A stretch of 64,000 bases of DNA from Planctomycetota bacterium (lineage in GTDB: Bacteria > Planctomycetota > Planctomycetia > Pirellulales > Pirellulaceae). Position numbers and translations under genes: made by a program. The notes below the pieces were generated by a model. That model made no database searches, was not told where the DNA came from, and was given only the letters and a program-made list of their open reading frames with translations. This document shows positions 57,324-64,000 of the stretch, piece by piece (position 1 is the stretch's first letter; the number at the start of each line of letters is the position of its first letter). Where the stretch lies: the NCBI GenBank assembly GCA_014381825.1, contig JACNKX010000058.1:62001-126000 (forward strand), written 5' to 3'.

Positions 57324-57463
57324 ACGATTTCTGTTCATACTGTGGTGGCCTTGCTGCATCAGAGTTGAAGAAAAAACACGGGCGTGATTGGGTCGCTTGC
57401 GGGTGGGTTGGCCTGGCGCAGTCGCGTCACTCGATGTCAGAAACAAGCCTAGCTGGTGTATAA
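57320..57463 (+). CDS. Small CxxC protein, 47 residues, coupled to the preceding frame
   Basis: Begins at ATG 57320, overlapping the previous stop by four bases (ATGA), and ends at TAA 57461-57463. Sequence starts MNDFCSYCGGLAASELKKKH, then GRDWVACGWVGLAQSRHS. C-x-x-C plus a third Cys in a 25-residue span looks like a small zinc knuckle. It has no signal peptide. The tight overlap makes translation more likely. Function unknown. Its stop lies within the predicted sigma-factor promoter. Confidence 0.4.
   Translation: MNDFCSYCGGLAASELKKKHGRDWVACGWVGLAQSRHSMSETSLAGV
57435..57463 (+). promoter_or_regulatory. Predicted promoter of the ECF sigma gene (TGTCAG-13-TGGTGTATAA)
   Basis: TGTCAG at 57435-57440 and TGGTGTATAA at 57454-57463 are separated by 13 bases. 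The same two blocks with the same spacing are found 664 bases downstream in front of the kinase gene. TATAA would be the -10 core with an 18-base spacer to TGTCAG. It ends 23 bases before the sigma start. Confidence 0.55.
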
Positions 57464-57486
57464 ATGTGTAAGGAGCGTATGCGCTG

Positions 57487-58080
57487 ATGACGACACCGGA
57501 AACTCGAGGGAGCCTGTTGATCCGCGTCCGTGATCCCGCAGATCATGCGGCTTGGCACGAATTTGGCGAGATTTATCGGCCCGTCATTCTTCGGTTGGCG
57601 AAGCAACGAGGGATGCAAGACGCAGATGCAGAGGACATCGCGCAGCTCGTGCTAACGGCGATCAGCAAGGCAGTACAGCAGCGGGAGCATGACCGAGAGC
57701 GGTCGAAATTTCGCACGTGGCTGCATCGAGTGACGCAAAACGCGATCCTCAACGCAGTGACTCGTGGCAAGCCGGATCAAGGCTCGGGTGACGGTAGCTT
57801 CCTGGCGCTGCTGCACGAGAGTGAGTCTCACGATGGTCCTGACTCAGACCTCTTGCGACTAGAGTATCAACGTGAAGTTTTCCGTTGGGCGGCTCGTCAG
57901 GTTCGCAAGGAATTCCAACCCGCGACTTGGGACGCCTTCTGGTTGACCGCGATCGACGGTCGCGACTGTGAGACCGTGGCCAAAGAACTCGGAAAGAACT
58001 GCGGAGCGATCTACGCGGCACGCAGTCGGATCATGCGCCGGATTCAAGTCAAGGTCGCCGAATACGATGAGGATGTCTAG
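57487..58080 (+). CDS. ECF-type RNA polymerase sigma factor
   Basis: 197 residues; AAGGAG lies at 57469-57474, twelve bases before ATG 57487. Region 2 is FGEIYRPVILRLAKQRGMQDADAEDIAQLVLTAISKA (D-A-E-D-I-x-Q); FRTWLHRVTQNAILN is region 2.4. Region 4 is WDAFWLTAIDGRDCETVAKELGKNCGAIYAARSRIMRRIQ. The long linker between (residues 95-135) is typical of the planctomycete group whose genes sit beside Ser/Thr kinases. It probably directs transcription of itself and the kinase gene from the shared promoter motif. 62 bases separate the two genes. Confidence 0.9.
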   Translation: MTTPETRGSLLIRVRDPADHAAWHEFGEIYRPVILRLAKQRGMQDADAEDIAQLVLTAISKAVQQREHDRERSKFRTWLHRVTQNAILNAVTRGKPDQGSGDGSFLALLHESESHDGPDSDLLRLEYQREVFRWAARQVRKEFQPATWDAFWLTAIDGRDCETVAKELGKNCGAIYAARSRIMRRIQVKVAEYDEDV

Positions 58081-58098
58081 CTGATGCGACTGAGTGCG

Positions 58099-58127
58099 TG
58101 TCAGATCCTAGCGGTCGTGGTGTATAA
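58099..58127 (+). promoter_or_regulatory. Predicted promoter of the kinase gene (TGTCAG-13-TGGTGTATAA)
   Basis: TGTCAG at 58099-58104, TGGTGTATAA at 58118-58127, 13 bases between. Both blocks are identical to those in front of the sigma gene. The kinase ATG is 15 bases further, with GGAGAG between, so the leader would be very short. Confidence 0.55.
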
Positions 58128-58142
58128 GTTGTTGGAGAGATC

Positions 58143-60554
58143 ATGACGAACGAGCAAAGAACCTGCCAGTCAGAAAGCGTTGAGCCGTTCCTCCAGCAGC
58201 AGCTTAGTGATGAAGAGCAAGTTGCGTTTGAGTTGCACTTGGACGACTGTAACGAGTGTCGCCGTCAGCTCGAAGAGGCAGCCGCCGGCGACGATGTCTG
58301 GATCGCTGTGCGAGATTCGCTGCTCTCGGAGAGCTCAGGCACAGATTGTATCGACGACTCAGCCGAAGGCGGTGCGGAGACTACGTTCGGCACTGATACT
58401 GTGTTGGAGCTACTAGCACCCTCCGACGACGAGCGCATGTTGGGCCGTCTCGGGACTTACGAAGTCATCGGCATCATCGGGGCGGGCGGAATGGGGGTCG
58501 TGCTTAAAGCTCTCGATCCATCGTTGAACCGATACGTCGCGATCAAAGTGTTGGCACCGCATCTGGGTAACAATGGTGCAGCAAAAAGACGATTCTCGCG
58601 GGAAGCCGCAGCCGCAGCTGCGGTCGTTCATGACAGCGTCATCGAAATTCATAGCGTTGCACATGCGGGCGGTCTGCCCTACCTGGTGATGCCTTACGTT
58701 CGTGGACGCTCGCTTCAGAAGCGACTTGATGAGGATGGTCCGTTGCCGACGGTCGAGATACTGCGCATCGGAATGCAGGCGGCGGCTGGCTTGTCTGCGG
58801 CTCACGCGCAAGGTCTGGTCCATCGCGACGTTAAACCAGCGAACATTCTGCTCGCGGATGGTGCGACACGAGTCAAGTTGACCGACTTTGGTCTGGCTCG
58901 CGCGGCGGACGACAGTAGCTTGACCAAGACCGGAGTCATTGCGGGCACACCTCAGTTCATGTCGCCCGAACAGGCTTGCGGCGATGCTGTTGACCAGCGA
59001 AGTGATTTGTTCAGTCTCGGCAGCGTCATGCACACGATGTGTACCGGTCGACCGCCGTTCCGCGCCGAAACCAGCTACGGCGTCTTGCGGCGAATCACTG
59101 ACGACCCACCGCGGCCAATTCGTGAGATCAATCCCCAGATCCCCGAATGGCTGTGCTTAATCATTGACAAATTGCACGCAAAGTCGCCGGATGACCGCTA
59201 CCAATCGGCAACGGATGTCTCTGACCTGTTGCAACATTGTTTGGCTCACGTCCAAACACCTAACACACCGCTGCCGAAGGAGCTGCGAACGATGCCCAGA
59301 CGGAATTGGCTGACACACGTTTGCGTTGTTGGTCTGGCCGGAGTCCTGATCGCTCTCGGCGCGTTCGCGTGGCAATTCAAGGGCGAACGCGATCCCGCCG
59401 CCGACCCTGCAATTCGTGCCAAGCAAACCGCTGCGCCTGAAAGTGACAATCAGCCGCGATCCGACGACACAAAGCGGGACGACGTCGCTCGCCTGCAGGG
59501 AACATGGGATTGCGTCTCGTTCATCCAATCTGGAAGGCGGCTTCCCGAGGATCGGACGAAATATATCTCGATCAGTTTCTTCGGTGATGGTGTCTCGATC
59601 GACGGCCCGATGGGAGCTATTGTCGGTACGTTCGCTTTGGCCACCGATGGCGACGCAAAGTCGATCGACCTTCAAGTAAAAAATGGAGATGAGCATAAGA
59701 CGCGGCACGGTATCTTCAACTTTCGTGACGGGCAGCTTTGGTTGTGCTTGGCCGACGAGGGAAAGCGTCCCAACTCCTTCGAGTCGAAGCGGGACACAGG
59801 ACGGGTTAGCTTGATGAAGCTTGCAGCCCATGAACCTGAGCCGGCCCCCGACAACGATCCGAATGAGACGCTGGCGCTGCTGGAGTGGGCCAAGCATCGC
59901 GAAGGCGCTGGCGTAGCAGCGACCTTCTCCTTGAGTATTCCGGGACGTCAGCACTTGGAGAAGCGCAGCTTGCACGCCGGAACGAGTCCGATTGAGCGTC
60001 TATCGGATATTCCGGCTTTCCCGAACGACACGTTCACATTGCGTTATGTCTTGCCGAATCTGTCGCCACGTGGAATGGAGTTCCTCGCTCGCAACAGCGT
60101 GTTCATGAGCGTTGGTCTGGAAGAGTTGAGCGCAGCCGCTGATGGAAAGCGCATCGTGCGGGCATACTACTTTCCGGACGACGAGCCGGAAGTTAAGAGT
60201 ATGCAGGGCATGCAATTGCAGGCATCTGGGCTCAACGTCGGACTTGATCAGTCCCAGTGGCTCGCGGACGTAGACGAACTCGGCGAGATCATCGTCGCTT
60301 ATGAAATAACTTGTTCACCGAAGGCCCGTACGCTGACAAGGAAGGCCCGTACTCTGACAAGCCCTAGTAACGCGAATGACCCTCGCAAAAGACACCCTAA
60401 CCGCTGGCGGCAGCTAGAAGCGACACCTGCGGATGACGTTGAAGCAACACCTAAAGAGACTGAGCGTAGTTCGTTAAAACTCAACCCCTTAGCCCCCGCC
60501 GACAGTTCGTCCGAGCCGGCGCGGAGTGACTCAGATTCTAAAACAGGGAATTGA
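58143..60554 (+). CDS. Ser/Thr protein kinase with zinc-finger N-terminus and TIGR03067 domain
   Basis: 803 residues; GGAGAG upstream. Residues 20-50 hold an anti-sigma-type zinc finger (FELHLDDCNECRRQLEE: H-x3-C-x2-C). The kinase spans 104-370: IGIIGAGGMGVV (P-loop), K135 in VAIKVL, LVHRDVKPANILLAD, LTDFGLARA, TPQFMSPEQA. A membrane span at about 390-410 (VCVVGLAGVLIALGAFAW) separates it from an outer part with a TIGR03067 domain (LQGTWDCVSFIQSG to LMKLAAHE, about 450-560) and a further unknown domain. A 21-base tandem repeat (60321-60362) encodes KARTLTR twice. Probably senses something outside the membrane and acts on the sigma factor. Confidence 0.9.
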   Translation: MTNEQRTCQSESVEPFLQQQLSDEEQVAFELHLDDCNECRRQLEEAAAGDDVWIAVRDSLLSESSGTDCIDDSAEGGAETTFGTDTVLELLAPSDDERMLGRLGTYEVIGIIGAGGMGVVLKALDPSLNRYVAIKVLAPHLGNNGAAKRRFSREAAAAAAVVHDSVIEIHSVAHAGGLPYLVMPYVRGRSLQKRLDEDGPLPTVEILRIGMQAAAGLSAAHAQGLVHRDVKPANILLADGATRVKLTDFGLARAADDSSLTKTGVIAGTPQFMSPEQACGDAVDQRSDLFSLGSVMHTMCTGRPPFRAETSYGVLRRITDDPPRPIREINPQIPEWLCLIIDKLHAKSPDDRYQSATDVSDLLQHCLAHVQTPNTPLPKELRTMPRRNWLTHVCVVGLAGVLIALGAFAWQFKGERDPAADPAIRAKQTAAPESDNQPRSDDTKRDDVARLQGTWDCVSFIQSGRRLPEDRTKYISISFFGDGVSIDGPMGAIVGTFALATDGDAKSIDLQVKNGDEHKTRHGIFNFRDGQLWLCLADEGKRPNSFESKRDTGRVSLMKLAAHEPEPAPDNDPNETLALLEWAKHREGAGVAATFSLSIPGRQHLEKRSLHAGTSPIERLSDIPAFPNDTFTLRYVLPNLSPRGMEFLARNSVFMSVGLEELSAAADGKRIVRAYYFPDDEPEVKSMQGMQLQASGLNVGLDQSQWLADVDELGEIIVAYEITCSPKARTLTRKARTLTSPSNANDPRKRHPNRWRQLEATPADDVEATPKETERSSLKLNPLAPADSSSEPARSDSDSKTGN
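60321..60362 (+). repeat. Tandem 21-base duplication within the kinase gene
   Basis: AAGGCCCGTACGCTGACAAG plus one base is followed directly by AAGGCCCGTACTCTGACAAG plus one base, differing by one G/T and the last base. In frame, so it adds seven residues (KARTLTR then KARTLTS) in a linker. Confidence 0.85.
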
Positions 60555-60630
60555 CCCGCTTGACGTGGCTCTACCAATGAGTCGTCATGCGCCAAGGCTC
60601 ATGCCCCATTTTCCATTCTTGCGTAACCAA

Positions 60631-61203
60631 ATGACCGCTAGTCCAAAACCTTCTGCTGGTCATCCAGTTGCGGCAGTGCCTTCGGTCGCCCGCACTGTCT
60701 TGCCTATCGTGGCGTGTTGGATCGCCGCCATCGTTTCTGCCGGGCAAGTGGTATTCCTCACACGTGAGTGTTTCGTTAATAAACGATCGCTGGCTGGACA
60801 GGCGCTGCTGCTGGCGGTGATTCTTGCTTCGATAGCGATGTCCTACTTGCTATTCTCTTCCGGTCGTCTGTTCATGACTCAGACTCAATTGGCAGGCGGC
60901 CAAGGTCGGCTATCCCGACGCCGCTTTGGAGTAATTGTACTGGCCCTTTACGCTCCGTTTGTTTGGGTGGTTAACGGAGGCTGGATCGGTACATGGCCCG
61001 TATTGCCAGGACTCCTCGCCGGCATGTTCTTCAAGAACTACGGGTACGGTGGCGTCGTCAGCGGTGTTAACACGATCTTGCTTCTCATGTCGCTTCAGTT
61101 GATCGGTATGCGATTCCGGTCTGGCGTTTTGTTGTCCGTTGTTGGGGCGCTGGTGATCTCAAGCCTGACATCCTATTTCGCATATCATGCGTTTCGTTGG
61201 TAG
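60631..61203 (+). CDS. Membrane protein, 190 residues, function unknown
   Basis: From ATG 60631 (MTASPKPSAGHP); starts at 60577 and 60601 are also possible and no good ribosome site decides. About five membrane spans: residues 20-40, 55-75, 100-118, 125-140 and 165-185. The loop YLLFSSGRLFMTQTQLAGGQGRLSRRRF is cytoplasmic by the positive-inside rule. It follows the kinase stop by 76 bases and is followed at once by another small membrane protein, so a kinase-linked operon is likely. No motif recognised. Confidence 0.6.
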   Translation: MTASPKPSAGHPVAAVPSVARTVLPIVACWIAAIVSAGQVVFLTRECFVNKRSLAGQALLLAVILASIAMSYLLFSSGRLFMTQTQLAGGQGRLSRRRFGVIVLALYAPFVWVVNGGWIGTWPVLPGLLAGMFFKNYGYGGVVSGVNTILLLMSLQLIGMRFRSGVLLSVVGALVISSLTSYFAYHAFRW

Positions 61204-61218
61204 GTGGCGATTGGCGCT

Positions 61219-61632
61219 ATGCAATTCAGGCTACTCAAATCGCTGTTGCTCGTGGTTTTGGCGATTTCAATCGTTCTATCTGTGTACCGAGTTGCGCCGA
61301 CTCTATGTCTATCTGTCCTACTATTGGGGCCGCTTCCTCTGTACCTCGTGTTTCGGAGCTGGATCAAGAGATCGCTCGTTCGCGAGAAGTTCACCGCGAG
61401 AACTGCGGTGGTTACGGTCGCGTCGATGGCGTTTTACCTCGGAAGCCTCGGACCAGTGACTGCCCTCGCGGTTGCGCCAGAAAGCTGGCGACTAGCTCGT
61501 CTTCAGGCGGCAATCGCTGAACCTACAGCGATCATCTTCATACCGGCTGAATTGGTAACCCGAGTCCCATTGATTGGGCCTTTGTTGTCAACCTATCAGG
61601 CGGGATGGATCGCTCTCACGAAGGTACATTAG
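61219..61632 (+). CDS. Small membrane protein, 137 residues
   Basis: ATG 61219 with AGGTGG eleven bases upstream; a GTG at 61204, right at the previous stop, is the alternative. Two or three membrane spans: residues 5-40 (LLKSLLLVVLAISIVLSVYRVA, TLCLSVLLLGPLPLYLVF) and 70-90. The C-terminal part (FIPAELVTRVPLIGPLLSTYQAGWIAL) looks like a short re-entrant or amphipathic helix. Family not recognised. Part of the tight series with the genes at 60631 and 61656. Confidence 0.5.
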   Translation: MQFRLLKSLLLVVLAISIVLSVYRVAPTLCLSVLLLGPLPLYLVFRSWIKRSLVREKFTARTAVVTVASMAFYLGSLGPVTALAVAPESWRLARLQAAIAEPTAIIFIPAELVTRVPLIGPLLSTYQAGWIALTKVH

Positions 61633-61655
61633 ACCCAGTAGGTTAACACTTAGTC

Positions 61656-62198
61656 ATGATGCAGAACTTGAAACTCACGAAATGGAATTTGCTGTGCTGG
61701 GCTGCACTGCTGTTGTGGGGATATATTTTCGTCGGTCTCAACATCCCCTACGCTGAACCTCCAATTCCCGTTGAACTCGCTGAAACATTGGGCGATGGGA
61801 CACGTGTTGCTATATACGATTCTCATTATTTAGTCGGCTGGCCCCTCACCTACATTGACTTCCATACGCGAGCGCGAACCACTACCCGAACCACATCGTA
61901 TCACCCAGTCAATCTACACCTCAACATTGTAATTATCTTACTGACGCTGTGCGGGGTTGTGATTACGATTCAAACCTGGATGCCAGACTTCTCGGTTCGC
62001 ACTTTGCTACTCGTAACCGCTTTCACTTCCGTCATCATCGCTGTAGATCAGAGGCTGCTTTCAACTGACCGAATCCGATTGGAAAGGGCGTTCATTCTGC
62101 TACTTTACTTTGCACCGTTAATCGGGGGCACAGTTGCATTAGTTCGACGTGGCAATCTGAAACGCGGGATTAAATTGAGGCAGGGCGTCCGTTGCTGA
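61656..62198 (+). CDS. Membrane protein with planctomycete FSVRTLL motif, 180 residues
   Basis: ATG 61656 (MMQNLKLTKWNLLCWAALLLWGY). Spans at about 12-28, 85-105, 115-130 and 145-163. Before the third span is FSVRTLLLVTAFTSVII, the motif also seen in the protein at 263-1177. Residues 30-80 form an external loop with Y-x-x-x-x-x-x-x-T-R-T-T. The tail is basic (RRGNLKRGIKLRQGVRC). 23 bases after the previous gene. Function unknown. Confidence 0.55.
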   Translation: MMQNLKLTKWNLLCWAALLLWGYIFVGLNIPYAEPPIPVELAETLGDGTRVAIYDSHYLVGWPLTYIDFHTRARTTTRTTSYHPVNLHLNIVIILLTLCGVVITIQTWMPDFSVRTLLLVTAFTSVIIAVDQRLLSTDRIRLERAFILLLYFAPLIGGTVALVRRGNLKRGIKLRQGVRC

Positions 62199-62371
62199 CC
62201 GGCCCCACACCGCCCTCCTCTACACCGCATAGCAGGCGCGTCTGTACTAGGCGGTTCGCCGAGCGGTAATGCCAACAGTTGCGAGCGGAAACGTTGGTTG
62301 TTCTCGCCACTGTTACGGCAACCAGGTGTCAGCGCGGCACCAATCGCAAGCGCCAAGACGATCATCCGCAT
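62105..62371 (-). CDS. Possible small lipoprotein behind the GGDEF gene
   Basis: 88 residues; starts six bases behind the GGDEF stop. MRMIVLALAIGAALTPGCRNSGEN has a hydrophobic core and a weak lipobox (LTPGC; third position P is unusual). It is followed by GEPPSTDAPAMRCRGGRC. The C-terminal 30 residues overlap the convergent membrane gene. A similar cysteine-rich tail occurs in planctomycete lipoproteins as I recall them. No ribosome site is clear. Confidence 0.4.
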   Translation of the reverse strand: MRMIVLALAIGAALTPGCRNSGENNQRFRSQLLALPLGEPPSTDAPAMRCRGGRCGAGQQRTPCLNLIPRFRLPRRTNATVPPINGAK

Positions 62372-62377
62372 CTAAGA

Positions 62378-63625
62378 TCAGTTCGCGGACGAACTTACCG
62401 AGATCACGCGCGGTACGACAAATACTTTGAGTGGTTCGACGAGAGCCGGTTTGGAGTTTGTTTCTTTGACGATTCGATTGCCGCCCGACGGTTTCGTTCC
62501 GGAGAGCAGGTCTTGCAGTCGCGGGAGCAACACCGTAGCTGGTTCCTCGTGCGGATCGCTGATGACACTTGCACTTATTGTGAGCGTCACGTCGTCTGTT
62601 GCCGTTTTGAACGTGGCGGCTTCCGTGTTCTGCCGAATTGTCTCCATCGCGTGAACAGCACCGGTGTAGTCAGAGTCTTCAAGGAACGCGATATACTTTG
62701 CCCCACCGAGACGGACCACGGTTGCCTTTTCACCCGCATCTTGAAGTACTTCGTCGATGAGATCGCGGAGATGGTCGACGATCTGGTCGGCGACTCGCGT
62801 TCCATGGCGTTGGTTCACGGTGGTGAGCCGATCAACGTCGAGATAGGCGACAGAGAGCGACGCGTCTTCGGATTCTTTACGCCACCGGTCGACGAGTTCA
62901 GTGATCTTTCGATAGGCCAACTGCTGCTCTGTACTCTTTGCCTCGCTGTCCTCGTGATGTCGTCCGGCCTTAAAAAGAGTCTCCGCCGTGACGTCGCGGA
63001 GATCATGCGCCGAGCGAATCAGGCGAAAGATTTCATCCAGCAAAAAGCGACGATCTGTCGATAGCTCTCCCGAGAATTTGTGATTCGTCAGGTTGTTACA
63101 AGAGGTTTCGGTTTGTGCCGTTACGTTCAACACGACTTCTTCTAGCGCCGCCTCGATCTCGTTCATGCTATCCATGTTATCTAGCAGCGACGTGCATACT
63201 TCTTCAAGCTGTGACAGCCACGACTGATTGAAGTTACAGAGATCGGGCATCAACTGTTCAGGCGTCTCGTCGCCGGTTCGTGCTCGTTGTTCAACCTCGA
63301 TCAGTTGTTGTAGATAGTCGTCAACGCGAAGTTTCAGAACTTCGGCGCAAGCCGCGAACTCGGCACTCACTAGAGGCTCTTCTGGCTCGGGCGAATCCGT
63401 GTTTTCTTCCGCAACGAGACCTTCCGGTTCTTGCTCAGCCGTCTCGGCATCTTGTTGATCGGGTGCGACGTTGGCACAAGCGGGAGTGTCAGTTTGCGAA
63501 GGCTCGGACTGGTTATGTCTTTGGGCTACACGAGATTCCCACAACTGCCAGACCACGTAGCCGATAAGCGTATTTGCGACGAACACGTTGAGAATCGTGA
63601 TCGCAGTCACGTATTGATGCATCAT
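62378..63625 (-). CDS. Membrane-anchored GGDEF-type protein with degenerate signature
   Basis: 415 residues. One N-terminal span (ITILNVFVANTLIGYVVWQLW), an acidic linker (residues 30-80), a helical domain (85-240; NHKFSGELSTDRRFLLDEIFRLI), then a GGDEF fold: LAYRKITELVDRWRKESEDASLSVAYLDVDRLTTVNQRHGTRVADQ. The signature is RLGGAKYIAFLED, where GGDEF would be; the D/E residues needed to make cyclic di-GMP are lost, so it is probably a non-catalytic receptor or scaffold. It lies behind a response regulator gene on the same strand. Confidence 0.8.
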   Translation of the reverse strand: MMHQYVTAITILNVFVANTLIGYVVWQLWESRVAQRHNQSEPSQTDTPACANVAPDQQDAETAEQEPEGLVAEENTDSPEPEEPLVSAEFAACAEVLKLRVDDYLQQLIEVEQRARTGDETPEQLMPDLCNFNQSWLSQLEEVCTSLLDNMDSMNEIEAALEEVVLNVTAQTETSCNNLTNHKFSGELSTDRRFLLDEIFRLIRSAHDLRDVTAETLFKAGRHHEDSEAKSTEQQLAYRKITELVDRWRKESEDASLSVAYLDVDRLTTVNQRHGTRVADQIVDHLRDLIDEVLQDAGEKATVVRLGGAKYIAFLEDSDYTGAVHAMETIRQNTEAATFKTATDDVTLTISASVISDPHEEPATVLLPRLQDLLSGTKPSGGNRIVKETNSKPALVEPLKVFVVPRVISVSSSAN

Positions 63626-63691
63626 GGGTGAACTCCGTATCTCATTGGCCAGAGCCTATTGTGCTTTGTCGTATCCTACGCGCGCGGACGT

Positions 63692-64000
63692 TCAGCGAGT
63701 CCTTTTCCTGGCGGTCGCCCGCTGCCTAGCGACAGATGCCGCAGCGTCTTGCCAATGCTCGATTTTGAACCGCGTTCGTTCCAGCGAATCGACTAGCGGC
63801 TCGAAGCCGTCCATGGGCTTAAAGAAACAATATTCCGCTCCCGATGATAGGCAACTGACCACGGTCGTTAGCGTGCAGACCGCCGTCACGACAATCACTT
63901 GGAGCGTGCGGTCAAAGCGTTTGATGTCTCGTAGGACCTCGATTCCAGGGTAGCCCGGCATGTTCATGTCGAGCAGGACGATACGATGCTGGCTGATCGC
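63692..64000 (-). CDS. Response regulator receiver protein, N-terminus beyond window
   Basis: 103 codons are visible and the frame stays open to the window's end. RIVLLDMNMPGYPGIEVLRDI carries the phosphate-accepting Asp; LQVIVVTAVCTLTTVVSCLSSGAEYCFFKPMDGFEPLVDSL holds the T and the conserved K-P. The protein ends soon after with a basic tail (RQRATARKRTR) and has no output domain in the visible part. It lies 66 bases ahead of the GGDEF gene. Confidence 0.85.
   Translation of the reverse strand, partial: AISQHRIVLLDMNMPGYPGIEVLRDIKRFDRTLQVIVVTAVCTLTTVVSCLSSGAEYCFFKPMDGFEPLVDSLERTRFKIEHWQDAAASVARQRATARKRTR

Noticed and set aside
1-64000. CRISPR arrays, rRNA, tRNA, complete insertion sequences, prophage
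   Set aside because: No regularly spaced direct repeats, no conserved RNA segments and no complete transposase or phage structural gene were found by reading.

Overview
The window looks like a piece of a planctomycete chromosome, most likely Pirellulaceae or a close relative. This is inferred from gene families rather than from a marker gene; no rRNA, tRNA or CRISPR was found. The pointers are three formylglycine-type sulfatases, a DUF1501 protein, a DUF1570 protein, a TIGR03067 domain fused to a Ser/Thr kinase, an ECF sigma factor next to that kinase, tandem Gfo/Idh/MocA oxidoreductases, many Tat-type leaders, a dockerin-like protein with a LEGRRLL leader motif, and membrane proteins with an F/L-S-[LV]-R-T-L-L segment.

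Layout. 1-12.4 kb holds housekeeping and orphan genes: the end of a CBM9-like protein, a membrane protein, an over-long RNase HII-like protein, an AlaC-type aminotransferase, a short possible IS110 remnant, a stand-alone TIR protein, a PAT-type acetyltransferase, secreted planctomycete proteins, a DUF2752 protein coupled to an alpha/beta hydrolase, and a BON protein. 12.4-19.9 kb is a probable sulfated-sugar or sugar-acid locus: two coupled sulfatases, a galactonate-dehydratase-like enzyme, a hexuronate-type MFS transporter and a LarA-type racemase, with two planctomycete-style inverted repeats between genes.

19.9-33.4 kb carries a SEC-C/TPR protein, a PlsC acyltransferase, transaldolase, a very large MMPL/RND exporter, an M14-type deacylase with an SDR, a PhoD-like phosphatase, a methyltransferase and a cysteine-less FmdB-like protein. 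33.7-44.0 kb is rich in exported Tat-type enzymes: DUF1501, a three-gene overlapping operon (PQQ-propeller, PhyH dioxygenase, TIM-barrel isomerase), a Gfo/Idh/MocA protein, PfkA, an SDR, an NHL-type propeller and a creatininase-family hydrolase. 44.0-57.1 kb has a DUF1570/LRR protein, a dockerin-type surface protein, a bidirectional terminator, two Gfo/Idh/MocA genes, a GlmU-like nucleotidyltransferase, metF, a CehA/McbA hydrolase, a WD40 protein and a third sulfatase.

57.0-64.0 kb is the most unusual part. A broken integrase-like N-terminal reading frame is coupled by ATGA to an unreported 47-residue CxxC microprotein. It is followed by an ECF sigma factor and a zinc-finger/kinase/TIGR03067 fusion. 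Both the sigma factor and the kinase are preceded by the same bipartite promoter-like sequence at the same spacing, which suggests autoregulation. Three small membrane proteins follow. On the other strand a response regulator, a GGDEF protein with a degenerate signature and a possible small lipoprotein form a signalling cluster that runs off the window. No known defence or secondary-metabolite system is complete here.
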